Below, one piece after another: positions 42,059 to 44,001 of a stretch of DNA of 44,001 nt. A program made the position numbers and the translations under genes. The DNA lies in the NCBI GenBank assembly GCA_012521105.1, contig JAAYNA010000012.1, positions 1 through 44,001 on the forward strand, given 5' to 3'. The DNA comes from Clostridiaceae bacterium (GTDB lineage: Bacteria > Bacillota > Clostridia > DSM-8532). Under the pieces are notes generated by a model, which worked only from the letters and a program-made list of their open reading frames with translations, had not been told where the DNA came from and made no database searches. The first letter of the stretch is position 1. Each line of letters starts with the position of its first letter.

Positions 42059-44001
42059 TTATTCGGTTATTTCAATTTTAGCAGTCTCTCCATATCTAAT
42101 ACTGTCTTTTACAACAGTGCCCTGGATAATAGTGCTGTCTGCAGTAAAGGAACCCGGATTTACCACACGGGCGTAGTATATTAGTGGTTCCTTCTTTTCA
42201 GTATTGCGGAAAACATTAAAGGTTACCTTCTGTCCGTCAATATTTCTGAACCACCAAAGATTTCTGTCAGGATTTATGCCTGCCTGGTATGGATTTTCAA
42301 TTGGCTTTAACCCTGAGGGGGCATAATCTGTAATTTCGTAGTGACTGTCCATTGCAGTAGGTGCAATGTCCCATTCAATTACAACTTTAATAATTTCGTT
42401 TTGTTTGAACTCGGTGGTTTCGGCTCCTGTTTTATAATCGTAATAGGTGCGTCTGATTTTTAAGTTTACATCGGGCTCAACCCGGGTTACCGGCGGTGCC
42501 TTAAACACAGATGTAACAGATACATCACCTGAAACCTCTGTTATTTTTAAGTCGCTCAGCTTTTCGGAAGGAACGGTAACTGTAATGGGCCGGCCATCAA
42601 CAATCTTTTTACTGTAGGTATTTCCATCATACACATAAGTGAAGGAAACATCGGCTGATGTGAGCTTATTTAACTCTTCCATAATAACCAGCAGTTTTTC
42701 AGCGTTTATTAATATCTTTTTGGAATAGTTATTAACAATATATTCGTACAAACCCTCCTTATGGGGTGTATCAAGTTTGGAGGCCAGGACTGCTGCAAGG
42801 GCTGTTTCCTTAAGTATTGCATCGGTATCATCCGTAGTTTTTACACGGACATATGGATTTTTGTTTTCTAAAACGGGTGCTATTTCGCTGTCATAAATGC
42901 TTCGGGCTCTTGCTGTCTCACCAACTTCTTCAAAGGCAAGAGCAAGATAAATTTTATCTTTAAGGGATAAATTTTTAACACCTGCTGCTTCTTTCAAATC
43001 AAGTAATACAGGCTCGCCCAGAACAGCAAGACCATATAATGCCGGTGCATTAATCCTTCCCGGTTCTGCAAGGATAAGGGAATAGAAGTATTGCTTAAGC
43101 CTTTGGGAACCTGCTTCATTTTTCAGTAGTGCAGACAACAGTGCCGACAATTCAACATCACTTTCGGAATAGGGAAGTATTCCATAGCCACCGTCATCTT
43201 TCTGATATTGACTAAGCTCAACTTCAATTTCGTTTGCAGTTTTTCTGTCGGGGATTAATTCATCCAACAGTAATTTCGCATTTAAGGCTATATATTTCTG
43301 ATCCAGCCTGCTTCCACCACTGTAGACAAGACTGTATAGTGCCGGGATAAATTTTCCACGCCCCGCATCGGTAAAGATTAATGTGGTAAGACCTTTTTCA
43401 CCACCGGTCAGGTCCATATTAGCCTTTAAAATATCGGTTACTGCTTTCTCTATTTCATGGTAAGATTCGGTAACGTAAATTGTCCTCCTTATACCGTCAG
43501 ACAACCCGCTTTCACTTATTGCTTTTATTTCTATATCATATACACCCGGGTTCAAATTCCACAATGGAATATTGGTGCGTTCAAAAGCTTTACCTTCAGC
43601 TGTAGCTATAAAATCAGGCATTTGCTCGCAGGTAAGCTGATAACTGATTGTTTCACCTTCCTTCAGGTCATTGCCGTAGCCGGACACACCAATGTAAGGG
43701 AAGTCGCCTTTCAGGTAAGTATTGTTCATACTATTACTGATAAAGAACGGAAGAGTCACTTTAAGTGCAGCTTCTCCGGTTCCACCGTAAAGATCGGTTG
43801 AGATACCGGCAAGGGTTACATGCCATGATGTCACGTTATCGGGTAATTTGAATGATACTGTACCCGTTCCGTCCTCACTTAAAGTTATTGTTTTAAACAG
43901 TGCGGTGTCTCTGAAGTCGCTTCTTACCTGAACCTGGCTCATGGCAGCCGGTGTAGCCTGTGCTGCATTAAACCTTACTGAAACATTTGCCGCTTCCTGG
44001 A
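42059..44001 (-). CDS. Alpha-2-macroglobulin-family protein, C-terminal part (5' end outside window)
   Basis: The minus-strand frame is open from the window edge (44001) to the stop at 42059, giving at least 647 residues; the true start lies outside. The ATG at 43942 is only internal, since sequence upstream of it (VSVRFNAAQATPAA) continues in frame. The A2M domain is recognisable: FRDTALFKTITLSEDGTGTV and FKLPDNVTSWHVTLAGIS. A helical repeat region like the thioester/complement domain follows (LDQKYIALNAKLLLDEL, YGILPYSESDVELSALLSAL). No GCGEQ thioester motif is present where it would be expected. The end is a beta-rich domain (NPYQAGINPDRNLWWFRNID) with YARVVNPGSFTADSTIIQG. Bacterial members are large envelope-associated proteins proposed as protease traps. 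No penicillin-binding protein partner is visible in the window. Confidence 0.85.
   Translation of the reverse strand, partial: QEAANVSVRFNAAQATPAAMSQVQVRSDFRDTALFKTITLSEDGTGTVSFKLPDNVTSWHVTLAGISTDLYGGTGEAALKVTLPFFISNSMNNTYLKGDFPYIGVSGYGNDLKEGETISYQLTCEQMPDFIATAEGKAFERTNIPLWNLNPGVYDIEIKAISESGLSDGIRRTIYVTESYHEIEKAVTDILKANMDLTGGEKGLTTLIFTDAGRGKFIPALYSLVYSGGSRLDQKYIALNAKLLLDELIPDRKTANEIEVELSQYQKDDGGYGILPYSESDVELSALLSALLKNEAGSQRLKQYFYSLILAEPGRINAPALYGLAVLGEPVLLDLKEAAGVKNLSLKDKIYLALAFEEVGETARARSIYDSEIAPVLENKNPYVRVKTTDDTDAILKETALAAVLASKLDTPHKEGLYEYIVNNYSKKILINAEKLLVIMEELNKLTSADVSFTYVYDGNTYSKKIVDGRPITVTVPSEKLSDLKITEVSGDVSVTSVFKAPPVTRVEPDVNLKIRRTYYDYKTGAETTEFKQNEIIKVVIEWDIAPTAMDSHYEITDYAPSGLKPIENPYQAGINPDRNLWWFRNIDGQKVTFNVFRNTEKKEPLIYYARVVNPGSFTADSTIIQGTVVKDSIRYGETAKIEITE

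Noticed and set aside
1-44001. CRISPR arrays, tRNA or rRNA genes, transposases, phage genes
   Set aside because: Read through for repeats with regular spacing, CCA-ended cloverleafs and transposase motifs; none was found.

Overview
The window looks like a chromosomal piece of a Gram-positive, hemicellulose-degrading member of the Clostridia. The grounds are AT-leaning DNA, strong AGGAGG-type ribosome binding sites, frequent GTG/TTG starts, lipoprotein-type sugar-binding proteins, YesM/YesN two-component pairs, and a c-di-AMP (ydaO-type) riboswitch. No rRNA, tRNA, CRISPR array, phage module or insertion sequence was seen. Genus-level assignment is not possible by eye.

Layout. (1) 1-2954, minus strand: a membrane-microdomain pair nfeD-floA (floA runs off the left edge), a Spo0B-type sensor kinase broken by two frameshifts, and a cysteine-rich YkgJ-like protein. 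(2) 3257-5174, plus strand: an AT-rich two-gene cassette, a TSPPY-type DNA methyltransferase followed by a small PD-(D/E)XK-like protein, probably a restriction-modification system. (3) 5305-14484: a ydaO c-di-AMP riboswitch, then a SulP anion transporter, then an Mrp/MBH-type cation/proton antiporter operon (E-F-G-A'-A''/B'-B-C-D plus two more antiporter-like subunits). No hydrogenase or NADH module is attached. (4) 14582-16279: prolyl-tRNA synthetase.

(5) 16356-34000s: a xylan-oligosaccharide locus. Two-component system 1 is followed by ABC importer 1 and a cytoplasmic GH10. After a MerR remnant comes two-component system 2, then two LplB/YtcP-type permeases, a GH43, a putative six-hairpin glycosidase, and the binding protein that matches those permeases. 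The promoter of the permease genes and that of the distant binding-protein gene share a direct-repeat element. In both it sits at exactly the same distance from a -35/-10 pair, which suggests a common activator, plausibly the YesN regulator encoded alongside. (6) 35843-38384: an SH3/NlpC-P60 cell-wall hydrolase converging with a FapA/DUF342 gene that is split by a 4-base duplication. (7) 38601-42047: a third sugar ABC importer with its own consensus promoter and a palindromic operator candidate. (8) 42059-44001, minus strand: the C-terminal part of an alpha-2-macroglobulin-family protein lacking a visible thioester motif.

Together: extracellular xylan fragments are sensed by the YesM kinases, imported by ABC systems that all lack an ATPase gene here (a shared MsmX-type ATPase elsewhere is expected), and hydrolysed in the cytoplasm by GH10, GH43 and the unassigned glycosidase. 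Separately, c-di-AMP probably couples ion and osmotic state to the SulP-Mrp transport operon.
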